Shown here: one piece after another, positions 1 through 7,616 of the stretch | Position numbering within the stretch: position 1 is the first letter of the stretch | Layout of the letters: every line of letters starts with the position of its first letter | Notes under the pieces: generated by a model | Seen by the model: the letters and a program-made list of their open reading frames with translations, nothing else | The model's database searches: none | Told to the model about the DNA's origin: nothing | Assembly: GCF_003334855.1 (NCBI RefSeq) | Contig: NZ_QOWE01000003.1 | Location: forward strand, 62,001 to 126,000 | Direction: 5' to 3' | From: Larkinella punicea | GTDB taxonomy: Bacteria; Bacteroidota; Bacteroidia; Cytophagales; Spirosomataceae | Length of the DNA stretch: 64,000 nt | Position numbers and translations under genes: made by a program

Positions 1-1
1 C

Positions 2-478
2 TTACTCTTATTTTGGTTACGACAATTTTTCAAGAAATCTATCTTCAAATATGATGATGAGACAATCAAACTTGACCGTCAAATATTTGAAAAAATACGA
101 ACTGAATTATTGCCTCAAACCGGTGCAATATATTTTTTAAGACATAATAATTTTGCTGGGTTTAGCTTTAATACTGACAGTATTGAAGACCTAGACAATT
201 TTGAACACGAATGCAATAAATCTGATTTTGAGTTTCTAAACCCTGACCTAGAAAGAATGAAAATCGAGCTTTTAAATTCAGTAGACCATTTTACAGGACA
301 AATTGCTGTTCAAACATTTCCAACAAACAACGGACGACAAACTGTTCCTCCAGAATGGGAAATTGAGCAACCTGAAAGGTTTTGGGAAGTCGTTAATGAT
401 TTGCACAGAACGAAGTTCCAAATATGTGACAAGTATGACGAACTAATAAAATTAGGAAGAAGGGTTCTTAAAATATAA
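2..478 (+). CDS. hypothetical protein, 5' end outside the window
   Basis: The frame is open from base 2, so the gene begins upstream of the window; the first ATG/TTG-like start inside the window (about 110) should not be taken as the real one. The visible 158 residues begin with a hydrophobic stretch (LLLFWL) that could be the end of a membrane segment, followed by a charged, mostly helical region with a conserved-looking PPEWEIEQPERF block near residue 120. It resembles a widespread family of small conserved hypothetical proteins, but I cannot name a function. The gene is much richer in A+T than the rest of the window, like its neighbour at 675, suggesting recent acquisition. A structured spacer follows its stop. 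Confidence 0.6.
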   Translation, partial: LLLFWLRQFFKKSIFKYDDETIKLDRQIFEKIRTELLPQTGAIYFLRHNNFAGFSFNTDSIEDLDNFEHECNKSDFEFLNPDLERMKIELLNSVDHFTGQIAVQTFPTNNGRQTVPPEWEIEQPERFWEVVNDLHRTKFQICDKYDELIKLGRRVLKI

Positions 479-499
479 TAACAATGACTGACAAAAGGG

Positions 500-640
500 T
501 AGCCACTAACACAAGTTTTGTGTCAGGCGGGCTGAATTGCAAACTTGGAGCTTTGTGCTTCCATTGAACTTTAGTAATAAATTGAAACTTTGTACTCCGA
601 AACCCGCCCGAACGCAAAGCCCTAAACCGTTAGCTGCAAT
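500..640. repeat. attC-like structured spacer element
   Basis: Between two AT-rich small genes lies a block with nested symmetry. CTAAC at 506-510 pairs with GTTAG at 629-633. GGCGGG at 526-531 pairs with CCCGCC at 603-608. A perfect small hairpin (ACACAA/TTGTGT) lies at 509-523. The layout resembles an integron attC recombination site or a similar Bacteroidota cassette-spacer repeat, but the end boxes match the RYYYAAC/GTTRRRY consensus only partly and no integrase is in view. There is only one copy in this window. Confidence 0.35.
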
Positions 641-674
641 CGTTGGTAGTACTTCTAAGCAAATATGTTTACTA

Positions 675-1022
675 ATGCCAATGGACATCTTAACAACTGT
701 TGACATCATTGAAATTATGGAGAACTATATAGAAAAAGTTCGTCCTCCAGAAAACATCAGGAAACAGTTGGATTTGAGTTACCGAATAGAAGACCAAAGT
801 GTGATACTTACTGAGATTCGCCCCATTTGGAATAATCCTAGTGAGTCTGCCGAATACAGTTATGCAAAGGCGACTTTTATTAAAAGTAAAAATGTTTGGA
901 AAATATTTTGGCTGCGAGCAAATCTCAAATGGTATTCATACGAACCAATGCCAGAAGTTTCAACATTAAAAGAATTTCTGGAAATTATTGACGAAGACGA
1001 TTACCATTGCTTTAAAGGTTAG
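675..1022 (+). CDS. DUF3024 domain protein
   Basis: A 115-residue protein that matches the DUF3024 family along its whole length. It has an N-terminal helix ending in EKVRPPENIRKQLDL, the core YRIEDQSVILTEIRPIW, and the end WLRANLKWYSYEP...FLEIIDEDDYHCF. The family is small, cytoplasmic and of unknown function. The open frame extends upstream to 537 through the structured spacer, but those 46 residues have no family similarity, so I start at the ATG at 675 (681 is equally possible). A+T content is higher than in most of the window. Confidence 0.75.
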   Translation: MPMDILTTVDIIEIMENYIEKVRPPENIRKQLDLSYRIEDQSVILTEIRPIWNNPSESAEYSYAKATFIKSKNVWKIFWLRANLKWYSYEPMPEVSTLKEFLEIIDEDDYHCFKG

Positions 1023-1107
1023 AAAATTTCTCTTCTTCTGTTAGTTAATTTAGTGAAATGCACCTACAGTACTTGAATGCATAGCTACAAAAATTAAAAC
1101 AAAGTTA

Positions 1108-1746
1108 ATGAAGAAACATGCCGTCTTACTCTGCATCGTCATTTCGGTGATTTTAATCATCACCGCAACCATGCTCTATCCCGGAGGTTCCTTGTTTGAT
1201 AAAAATTCGGTCGGATTTGACTGGACTAAAAACTTCATCAGCAATCTGTTTGGGGAAAAAGCAATCAACGGTTTAGAGAATCCGTCCCGAATCTGGGCCA
1301 TTCTGGGCGTGGCATTCCACTCGGTTGGGTCTGGGATTTTCTTTATCAATATGTCAAAAAAGATGACGGATCGCCATTCGGCTACGGTTTTAAAATCCGT
1401 AGGGATTGCCAGCATCGCACTTGATGTCTTGATCGTCACTTCCTTGCACGACGTGATGGTTATGGTATCGAGTACCTTGTCTTTGCTTGGGTTGTTTTAT
1501 TGTACGGTTTTTATTCTGAAGTCAAAACTTCACGTTTTAAAATTTGCCTGTGTCATCTGCCTGTTGATTTTTTACTATACCCTCTACTTATACGGTTCCG
1601 GCGATTGGGGATTATTGGCCATTATGCAGAAGGTATCGTTCATCAGCTCAACGCTGCTGGTGTTAGGAATGGAGTATTTTACCAAAAAAGAAGACTTCAT
1701 TCAACGTAAACCGGATGGGCAAACCATACCGACGACGAACCGGTAA
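1108..1746 (+). CDS. DUF998-like integral membrane protein
   Basis: A 212-residue polytopic membrane protein. An N-terminal transmembrane helix (residues 5-24) is followed by a loop with a PGGS...VGFDW...NFISNLFG pattern, then five further hydrophobic segments (about 65-82, 95-112, 115-136, 142-161 and 172-188) and a charged tail. The shape resembles DUF998-type membrane proteins common in Bacteroidota. Function is unknown. It stands alone between the AT-rich left edge and a short-chain dehydrogenase 86 bp downstream. Confidence 0.55.
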   Translation: MKKHAVLLCIVISVILIITATMLYPGGSLFDKNSVGFDWTKNFISNLFGEKAINGLENPSRIWAILGVAFHSVGSGIFFINMSKKMTDRHSATVLKSVGIASIALDVLIVTSLHDVMVMVSSTLSLLGLFYCTVFILKSKLHVLKFACVICLLIFYYTLYLYGSGDWGLLAIMQKVSFISSTLLVLGMEYFTKKEDFIQRKPDGQTIPTTNR

Positions 1747-1832
1747 CGCCCTTTCAGCTACAACATTGCGACTTTTGGCTACAGCGGTTTTCTGATCCCT
1801 GCTGAACTTTGCAGCAACAAACGATCAGAACG

Positions 1833-2609
1833 ATGAACTTACAGAACAACACCATTTTAGTGACCGGCGGAACCAGCGGTTTCGGCATCGAATTTGCCTC
1901 CAGATTGCTTGCGCTGGGCAACACCGTCATCATCACCGGCCGGAACGCGGAAAAATTGCAGGAAACGAAACGCAAACTGCCGGCCGTCCACACCATGCAG
2001 AGTGATGTGAGCAATGCCGACGACATCATCACGCTATACAATCAGGTAACCCGGCAATTCCCCGACTTGAATATCATCATCAACAATGCCGGTGAAATGC
2101 GGAAAATCAGTCTGCACCAGCCACACGAACTGACCGACATCACCCGCGAAATTGAAATCAACCTGATGGGACCCATCCGAATGGTGCAACAATTTCTGCC
2201 CCACCTGAAAAAACAGAAAAACGCGGCCATCGTGAATGTCACCTCGGGCATTGCGCTGATGCCTTTTCCGATTTCACCCATTTACAGCGGCAGCAAATCG
2301 GGACTGCGGGCGTATACCCAGGCTTTACGGGTACAACTCAAAAATACGGACATTCAGGTGATCGAATTGGTAGCACCGGGAAGTTCGACACCCTTGAATG
2401 ATAAATTCAGGAACGAAGACGGATTTAGTGCCAGTGCCTTGATGGCTCCCGAAAAAATTGTGGATGCCGCCATCAAAGGCATGGAAAATGACAAGGACGA
2501 AATTTATCCGGGACTGGCGAAAGTCATGCGGGTGATGAGCCGAATTGCGCCCCGGTTTTTGATCGCACAAGCCGGGAAAATGGGCGCTTCGACGATGTAC
2601 GGTAAATGA
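1833..2609 (+). CDS. SDR family oxidoreductase (DltE-like)
   Basis: A 258-residue classical short-chain dehydrogenase. It has the Rossmann motif TGGTSGFG at 11-18, NNAG at 84-87, and a catalytic set with Ser138 and YSGSK (Tyr151, Lys155). It should be a cytoplasmic NAD(P)H-dependent oxidoreductase; the substrate cannot be read from sequence. The tail (GKMGASTMYGK) resembles DltE/YdfG-type SDRs. The ATG at 1833 gives the normal SDR N-terminus; an upstream TTG at 1809 adds eight unlikely residues. Palindrome family A follows the stop. It is the first of three SDR genes in this block, each near an AraC regulator. Confidence 0.85.
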   Translation: MNLQNNTILVTGGTSGFGIEFASRLLALGNTVIITGRNAEKLQETKRKLPAVHTMQSDVSNADDIITLYNQVTRQFPDLNIIINNAGEMRKISLHQPHELTDITREIEINLMGPIRMVQQFLPHLKKQKNAAIVNVTSGIALMPFPISPIYSGSKSGLRAYTQALRVQLKNTDIQVIELVAPGSSTPLNDKFRNEDGFSASALMAPEKIVDAAIKGMENDKDEIYPGLAKVMRVMSRIAPRFLIAQAGKMGASTMYGK

Positions 2610-2627
2610 TTTTTTTCTAATCTAGGA

Positions 2628-2723
2628 CTTTTTGCTTTTGCCCCGTTCCCCTAAAGGGGACTTTTTGAATCTGGATGTTGCCGCGTCCAAGTCCCCTTTA
2701 GGGGAACGGGGCAAAAGCAAAAG
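2628..2723. repeat. palindrome family A, copy 1
   Basis: Two arms of about 35 bp (2630-2663 and 2689-2723), nearly perfect reverse complements around a 25-bp loop. The core is CCCCTAAAGGGGACTT; the outer extension TTTTGCTTTTG is matched by CAAAAGCAAAA in the other arm. Spurious short ORFs (LPRSPKGD...) read through it. It lies between two genes on the same strand and could form a strong transcript hairpin. Confidence 0.9.
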
Positions 2724-2755
2724 GCTTATAATTGTAACTCACATAAATCAAAAAA

Positions 2756-3100
2756 ATGAAAATCATCAGCATAATTCTTCTTCTGGTATCCGCTTTTCTG
2801 GGTATCAAACACGGGTGGGATGCCTTTCAACCCGGCAATGCCGAACAGGCAAAAATGATGGCAACCCTGGGTATTTCCCAAGCCGTTTTACCTTATTTTG
2901 GGGTGGCTTCCATTGCAGCGGGCTTGCTGTTACTATTTCCGCAAACCTTTTTTATCGCCAATTTGATAAACGCTTTTTCCATTGTGTTAATCATGGCGTT
3001 GGCGTTGCGGGCGGGCGATTATAAACTGGCTTTGCTGGAAATTCCGTTTCTGGCTATTCCCTTGTTGTTAATCTGGCTGAAATATCCGTTTAAATTTTAA
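2756..3100 (+). CDS. small DoxX-like membrane protein
   Basis: A 114-residue protein with four hydrophobic segments (about 1-17, 45-62, 66-84 and 92-110) and very short loops, the size and shape of DoxX/DUF4345-like inner-membrane proteins. No catalytic motif is visible. It is followed 17 bp later by an AraC-type regulator on the same strand, so the two are probably co-transcribed. The ATG at 2756 follows the family A palindrome by 33 bp. Confidence 0.55.
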   Translation: MKIISIILLLVSAFLGIKHGWDAFQPGNAEQAKMMATLGISQAVLPYFGVASIAAGLLLLFPQTFFIANLINAFSIVLIMALALRAGDYKLALLEIPFLAIPLLLIWLKYPFKF

Positions 3101-3117
3101 AAAACCACTTTTGCACG

Positions 3118-4026
3118 ATGTCGAATGCAACACTACTCCGAATAAAAACCATACCGGAAGGGCATCGGTTAACGGGGCTTGAAAAACCGCATCATCCGCT
3201 GATCAGTGTGGTGGATGTGTCTCAATTTAAAAATCATTCCGATATTCAGGCGGTTATTTTTGACTTCTATGTGGTATCGCTGAAGCGGGGTTGCGACAAC
3301 CTGTTGTATGGGCAGCAGAAATACGATTTTGACGAAGGTCTGATGGCATTTATGGCACCCGGACAGATTCTGCGGGGTGAAGAAAACGGTCGTCCACCCA
3401 ACCTCCAGGGCTGGATGATGTTCATTCATCCCGATTTTTTATGGAATACATCCCTGGCTAAAAAAATAAAGAAGTACGACTATTTTGGATACGCGACCAA
3501 CGAAGCGTTGTTTCTTTCCGACCGGGAAGAAACACTGATGAATGGAATCATCGACAACATTAAACAGGAGTACAACGCACCGATCGATAAATTTAGCCAA
3601 GATGTCATCATTGCCCAGTTGGAGCTTCTGTTTACGTATGCCGAGCGGTTTTATGAACGCCAGTTCATCACCCGTAAAATGACCAATAGCCGGATTTTAA
3701 CGCGATTGGAAGACGTATTGGATGACTATTTTAACCAGGAGGAATTGCTCTCGAAAGGCTTGCCCACTGTGCAATACGTTGCGGATAGCCTCAACATTTC
3801 CAGCAAATATTTAGGCAGTTTGCTGAAACAACTTACCGGGCTGACAACCCAGCAGCACATCCACGAAAAACTGATCGGGAAAGCCAAAGAAAAACTCTCC
3901 ACGACTGAATTGTCGGTCGGTGAAATCGCTTATGAATTGGGGTTCGAACATTCGCAGTCGTTCAGCAAATTATTCAAGACCAAAACGAAGCAAAGTCCTC
4001 TGGAATTCAGGGCTTCGTTTAATTGA
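3118..4026 (+). CDS. AraC family transcriptional regulator
   Basis: A 302-residue protein with a cupin-like N-terminal half (about 30-160, with the FMAPGQ motif of AraC sensor domains) and a C-terminal double helix-turn-helix (about 205-300). The second half of the HTH reads VGEIAYELGFEHSQSFSKLFKTKT, followed by SPLEFR, which is the AraC signature. The gene is 17 bp after a small membrane protein. Its target is not known; a direct-repeat site of AraC type lies ahead of the SDR gene at 7617, but linking the two is inference. Confidence 0.88.
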   Translation: MSNATLLRIKTIPEGHRLTGLEKPHHPLISVVDVSQFKNHSDIQAVIFDFYVVSLKRGCDNLLYGQQKYDFDEGLMAFMAPGQILRGEENGRPPNLQGWMMFIHPDFLWNTSLAKKIKKYDYFGYATNEALFLSDREETLMNGIIDNIKQEYNAPIDKFSQDVIIAQLELLFTYAERFYERQFITRKMTNSRILTRLEDVLDDYFNQEELLSKGLPTVQYVADSLNISSKYLGSLLKQLTGLTTQQHIHEKLIGKAKEKLSTTELSVGEIAYELGFEHSQSFSKLFKTKTKQSPLEFRASFN

Positions 4027-4042
4027 CCGACAAAAGCCCGGC

Positions 4043-4050
4043 TAACTTTG
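4043..4050 (+). promoter_or_regulatory. predicted promoter -7 box for the GH43-like gene
   Basis: TAACTTTG is an exact match to the Bacteroidota -7 consensus TAnnTTTG, 40 bp before the ATG at 4091. The -33 element is weak. Transcription would start near 4057, which leaves room for the ATG start. Confidence 0.5.
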
Positions 4051-4090
4051 ACGGAAATATCCCTTATTTTTGGCTAAAAATAACGCAGTT

Positions 4091-5170
4091 ATGACATTTG
4101 CCGTATGGTTTGCCCTGTTTCTCGCCCTGACGGGAGGGTTTCCACAACCTGAAAAAAAAGCTGCCTCCGACGGTTTTGGGATCGACCAACCCCGCAACAT
4201 CGCCAACGATCAAAAGGTCTGGATGCTGACGTATTTCCGGCAGCGGTATCCGACCCGGATTGAGATCAATGAGCAGGGAAAAACCGTGGAGGTGCCGCTG
4301 GAAAACCCGATGCTGATCAACAAACTGCACATTGCCTTGTCGACCGATGGGCGGCACTGGACGCCGTTGAACGACAACAATCCAGTCTGGGAGCAACCCA
4401 TGCGCGACCCGTACGTTCGGCGCGGGCCGGACGGGCTTTGGCGTGTTTTGACAACCGGCGGGGGCGGCAAAGACCGGGAGAAAGTGGGTCCAAGTTGTCA
4501 ATATGCCACGTCGAAGGACCTGATTCACTGGCAGGTGGAAGGGGCGCTGCCGTTGATGAAAGACGTGCGGAACGCATCCGGCGCGTTGGCCCGCAACATC
4601 TGGGCACCCGAATGGTTTTATGATACCAAAACCGGGGAGTATGTGCTGTTCTGGTCGTCGTCCTACCAGGATGCGGGCTGGAAAGAGAGTCGGCTCTGGT
4701 ATTGCCGGACGCGGGACTGGAAGACTTTCACCCCGGCCAAAATCCTGTTTGAGCCGCCCTATTCCGTGATCGACGGCACCTTGCTGGAACACAAAGGCAC
4801 CTATTACCTCTACCACAAAGAGGAAGAATTTGGTGCCAAAACCGGTGAGCGCAGGGCCATTCGGGTAGCCACCTCGAAGAATCTGGAGGGTCCCTATACT
4901 GTGGTGCAAGGCCCGATGAACAAAGGGCAGATCGTTCCGGTCATCACCGAAGGCCCCACCGTCATGGAAGACCCCCGCAAACCCGGCTGGTTGTTGCTCT
5001 ACGATTATTGCATGACCAACCGCTTTGGGGCTTCTTCCTCGCCGGACTTGATTCACTGGACGGTGGAAGAGGACGTCAGTTTTCCGTCGGAAGCCCGGCA
5101 CGGCTGTGTTTCGCTCGTAACAGCCGCGGAAGCCGAGACCTTGCGGAAGGCGTACAACAGTAAAAACTAG
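4091..5170 (+). CDS. secreted GH43-like glycoside hydrolase
   Basis: A 359-residue protein with an N-terminal signal peptide (residues 1-18) and a five-bladed beta-propeller pattern typical of clan GH-F/J enzymes. Recognisable elements are MRDPYVRRG (Asp106, candidate base), VIDGTLLEHKGTYYLYHK (Asp228, candidate pKa modulator) and VITEGPTV (Glu287, candidate general acid), plus repeated S(K/P)DLIHW blade motifs. It probably cleaves glycosides or arabinose/xylose side chains in the periplasm or at the cell surface; the exact substrate is unclear and no SusC/D pair is nearby. A TTG at 4070 would extend the protein by seven residues, but the ATG at 4091 gives a clean signal peptide and suits the promoter at 4043. 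Confidence 0.7.
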   Translation: MTFAVWFALFLALTGGFPQPEKKAASDGFGIDQPRNIANDQKVWMLTYFRQRYPTRIEINEQGKTVEVPLENPMLINKLHIALSTDGRHWTPLNDNNPVWEQPMRDPYVRRGPDGLWRVLTTGGGGKDREKVGPSCQYATSKDLIHWQVEGALPLMKDVRNASGALARNIWAPEWFYDTKTGEYVLFWSSSYQDAGWKESRLWYCRTRDWKTFTPAKILFEPPYSVIDGTLLEHKGTYYLYHKEEEFGAKTGERRAIRVATSKNLEGPYTVVQGPMNKGQIVPVITEGPTVMEDPRKPGWLLLYDYCMTNRFGASSSPDLIHWTVEEDVSFPSEARHGCVSLVTAAEAETLRKAYNSKN

Positions 5171-5185
5171 GGATATATTGGAACT

Positions 5186-5287
5186 AGGCCTTTCGCTTTT
5201 GCCCCGTTCCCCTAAAGGGGACTTGGACGCGAACCCTCCGAATGCTAAAAGTCCCCTTTAGGGGAACGGGGCAAAAGCGAAAGGCCT
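5186..5287. repeat. palindrome family A, copy 2
   Basis: The most complete copy, with arms of about 39 bp. The shared core CCCCTAAAGGGGACTT is extended by AGGCCTTTCGCTTTTG on the left and its exact reverse complement on the right, an extension not found in copies 1 or 3. It begins 15 bp after the stop of the GH43-like gene. Confidence 0.92.
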
Positions 5288-5319
5288 GTGAAACCTAAAA
5301 CGGATTGGTTGATACATGA

Positions 5320-5349
5320 GGAAGCTCCGGGAATGGGGCTCCTTTTTTT
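5320..5349 (+). terminator. predicted intrinsic terminator
   Basis: A GC-rich stem (GGAAGCTCC with GGGGCTCC, one bulge and one G-U pair) is followed directly by TTTTTTTG. It lies downstream of the GH43-like gene and the family A palindrome and before the metallo-beta-lactamase gene. Confidence 0.6.
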
Positions 5350-5457
5350 GTTAGCAAATTACCTTTTGTTTGTCCGAAAAAAACCAACCCAAACTTCGTC
5401 CCGTTACCAGATGTTGGTAATTTTACAAACCATCAGCAACTAATTTATACGAGCAAC

Positions 5458-6195
5458 ATGCGGACCAGTATCCTGACAATCGCTTTCCTTTTTACGCTAA
5501 CCAATCTGTTTGGACAGGCAAAACCCGAAAAACTTAAAATAGCGCACCTGACGGGCGACTTTTATATTTACACAACCTACAACACCTACAAAGACTCTCA
5601 AGTACCGGCAAACGGAATGTATCTTGTCACGAAAGAGGGTGTTGTTATGTTCGATACGCCCTGGGACACCACCCAGTTTCAACCCTTGCTCGACAGCATC
5701 AAAGTAAAGCATAACCAAAATGTGGTCATGTGTTTTGCAACGCATTGGCACAGCGACAAAACGGCTGGACTCGAATACTACCGGCAGCAGGGCATAAAAA
5801 CCTATACGACGGTTCTTACCGATGAATTGAGTAAAAAGAACGGTAAAAAAAGGGCAGAATTTTTAATGACAAAAGATACGGTTTTCCAGGTCGGGCCTTA
5901 TTCTTTTGAAACGTATTACCCCGGACCGGCACACACCGAAGACAATATTGTCATCTGGTTCAAAAACGAAAAAATTCTCTACGGGGGCTGCTTAATCAAA
6001 GGGGTTGATGCGGATAATTTGGGCTATTTAGACGATGGAAGTGTCACCGAATATGCGACTACGCTTGGAAAGGTTCAGAAAAAATACCAAAAACCAAAAT
6101 ACATTATCATTGCCCACAGCGATTGGAACAACCTGAATTCATTGAAGCACTCTTTGAAGATGGCAAAAGAACTTAAAAAGAAAGAGAACCGCTAA
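5458..6195 (+). CDS. subclass B1 metallo-beta-lactamase
   Basis: A 245-residue protein with a signal peptide (1-20, ending FGQA) and the full B1 zinc set: His96, His98 and Asp100 in THWHSD, His159 in GPAHTEDN, Cys178 in GGCLIKG and His220 in AHSDW. Lys181 matches the substrate-binding lysine of B1 enzymes. The pattern YTTYNTYK...GMYLVTKEGVVMFDTPW is closest to the BlaB branch of chromosomal Bacteroidota enzymes. By family it should hydrolyse beta-lactams, probably including carbapenems, in the periplasm. Odd points are Lys101 where most B1 enzymes have Arg after the Asp ligand, and AHS in place of the usual GHG. No mobile element flanks it, so it looks intrinsic. Confidence 0.88.
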   Translation: MRTSILTIAFLFTLTNLFGQAKPEKLKIAHLTGDFYIYTTYNTYKDSQVPANGMYLVTKEGVVMFDTPWDTTQFQPLLDSIKVKHNQNVVMCFATHWHSDKTAGLEYYRQQGIKTYTTVLTDELSKKNGKKRAEFLMTKDTVFQVGPYSFETYYPGPAHTEDNIVIWFKNEKILYGGCLIKGVDADNLGYLDDGSVTEYATTLGKVQKKYQKPKYIIIAHSDWNNLNSLKHSLKMAKELKKKENR

Positions 6196-6254
6196 AATCG
6201 GTTTGGTAACCGTGGCGCAGGCCGTTGCGAACTCAAAAAATCAATCAAACGACG

Positions 6255-7016
6255 ATGTCAATAACGAAAGAAGCGGAACTCATCGGAATGCAGAAAGCCA
6301 GTGAAGCGGTAGCCTACACCTTGAAGGCGATGCGAAATTATGCGCAACCCGGTATGACCACCAAACAACTGGACGACTACGGAGCCTCCATCCTGGCGGA
6401 TTTTGGGGCCAAATCAGCACCTTATTTAACCTATAAATTTCCCGGTTGGACGTGCATCAGCGTGAACCATGCGTTTTGCCACGGTCTGCCATCTGACAAC
6501 ACCATTCTGAAAGAGGGCGATTTGGTGAATATCGATGTTTCTGCCGAGCTGAACGGTTTTTGGTCGGACAACGGCGGCTCCTTTGTGCTGGGCGAAGATG
6601 TCAACCAACACCAGAAACTGATCGACGCGTCGAAGCAGATTTTGCAGAAAGCCATCTACACGATCAAAGGCGGGGTTCGCGTTGCCGACATCGGGCATCT
6701 GATCGAAACGGAAGCCAAAAAACGGGGGTACAAAGTCATTAAAAATTTGACGGGACACGGCATCGGAAGAAGCCTGCACGAAGAGCCCCGCGAAATAGCG
6801 AATTACCGGGACCGCTCGAATCCGACCCGGTTTAAGAAAAATTCGGTCGTTGCCATTGAAACCTTCATTTCAACGATTTCCACCTATGCCGAAACCCAGC
6901 AGGACGGCTGGACGATGGTTGGAAACAAGGGCGGTTTTATGGCCCAACATGAACATACCATTGTGGTTACGGACGGCAAACCGCTGGTGCTGACCGAAAT
7001 GAATGACATTTGGTAG
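6255..7016 (+). CDS. map: type I methionine aminopeptidase
   Basis: A 253-residue pita-bread-fold peptidase that removes the initiator methionine from nascent proteins. The metal ligands are all present: Asp94 and Asp105 (NIDVSAELNGFWSDNG), His168 (GHGIG), Glu202 (AIETF) and Glu233 (QHEHT), with the substrate-binding His76 in FCHGLPS. The length is normal for type I. The ATG at 6255 is preferred; a TTG at 6225 would add ten residues. It is 59 bp after the metallo-beta-lactamase gene, far from ribosomal protein genes, so it may be a second, accessory copy, which is an inference. Confidence 0.88.
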   Translation: MSITKEAELIGMQKASEAVAYTLKAMRNYAQPGMTTKQLDDYGASILADFGAKSAPYLTYKFPGWTCISVNHAFCHGLPSDNTILKEGDLVNIDVSAELNGFWSDNGGSFVLGEDVNQHQKLIDASKQILQKAIYTIKGGVRVADIGHLIETEAKKRGYKVIKNLTGHGIGRSLHEEPREIANYRDRSNPTRFKKNSVVAIETFISTISTYAETQQDGWTMVGNKGGFMAQHEHTIVVTDGKPLVLTEMNDIW

Positions 7017-7029
7017 GAAAGCCCAAACT

Positions 7030-7118
7030 CGTCTTTTTGCCCCGTTCCCCTAAAGGGGACTTTCAAATCAGGTGTGTTTCCGTCCAAGTCCCCTTTAGGG
7101 GAACGGGGCAAAAAGACG
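7030..7118. repeat. palindrome family A, copy 3
   Basis: Arms of about 33 bp with the family core CCCCTAAAGGGGACTT. The outer extension CGTCTTTTTG pairs with CAAAAAGACG and differs from copies 1 and 2. It sits between map and the SnoaL-like gene. Confidence 0.9.
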
Positions 7119-7143
7119 AAAGTCCTAACGAAAAAACCACAGG

Positions 7144-7488
7144 ATGGAGACGAATAAAGCAACTCTGGAAAAGGCAAACGCAGCGATCATCCAGGGCGAC
7201 CACGAGGGTTTTCTGGCTCATTGCACAGAAGAGACTGTATGGGCCTTTGTGGGCGATAGGACGTTGAAAGGCAAGGAAGCCGTTCGACAATGGATGGCAA
7301 CGGCCTACGCGGAACCGCCAAAATTCAGGGTCGAAACCATCATTGCCGAGGGCGATTATGTGACCGCCATTGGCAAAATCAACCTGAAGGACGACGATGG
7401 GAAAACCGCCTTCTATGACTACTGCGACGTCTGGCGATTTCGCAACGGTTTAATGGACGAGTTAAAAGCGTTTGTCATCAAACCCTAG
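7144..7488 (+). CDS. SnoaL-like / NTF2-fold protein
   Basis: A 114-residue protein with the NTF2-like cone-fold pattern: an N-terminal helix (NAAIIQGDHEGFLAHCTEETVW), a central KGKEAVRQWM helix, then beta strands (ETIIAEGDYVTAIGKINL, YDYCDVWRFRNGLMDELKAFV). Such proteins act as small isomerases, cyclases or ligand binders, but the substrate cannot be inferred. The ATG at 7144 follows the family A palindrome by 25 bp. It could belong to the oxidoreductase cluster around it. Confidence 0.75.
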   Translation: METNKATLEKANAAIIQGDHEGFLAHCTEETVWAFVGDRTLKGKEAVRQWMATAYAEPPKFRVETIIAEGDYVTAIGKINLKDDDGKTAFYDYCDVWRFRNGLMDELKAFVIKP

Positions 7489-7523
7489 ATAAGCTGAAAG
7501 CACCCTATAAAAACCACCGGCCT

Positions 7524-7558
7524 TTTAAACAAAGTATATTCGGACGTTTAAACAAAGT
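7524..7558 (+). promoter_or_regulatory. 12-bp direct repeat pair, likely activator operator
   Basis: TTTAAACAAAGT occurs twice, at 7524-7535 and 7547-7558, with a period of 23 bp (about two helical turns). The pair lies just upstream of the -7 box at 7578. Two direct half-sites about two turns apart and next to the -33 region are the usual layout for AraC-type activators, and three AraC genes are within 6 kb. Confidence 0.55.
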
Positions 7559-7577
7559 CGCTCAGAACCGCCCTGCC

Positions 7578-7585
7578 TAATTTTG
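7578..7585 (+). promoter_or_regulatory. predicted promoter -7 box for the SDR gene
   Basis: TAATTTTG matches TAnnTTTG exactly, 31 bp before the ATG at 7617. No good TTTG is seen at -33; the direct repeats occupy that position, which fits an activator-dependent promoter. Confidence 0.5.
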
Positions 7586-7616
7586 TCCCAACAAAAACAA
7601 TTAACGGTTTTAAATC

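Noticed and set aside
2632-3024. 130-codon frame beginning with LPRSPKGD
   Set aside because: It is made by reading through the family A palindrome and then another frame of the DoxX-like gene; the LPRSPKGD peptide is the translated repeat.
4064-5101. 345-codon open frame on the minus strand opposite the GH43-like gene
   Set aside because: It is an antisense shadow of a GC-rich gene, with no family similarity and a biased composition rich in Arg, Pro and Gly.
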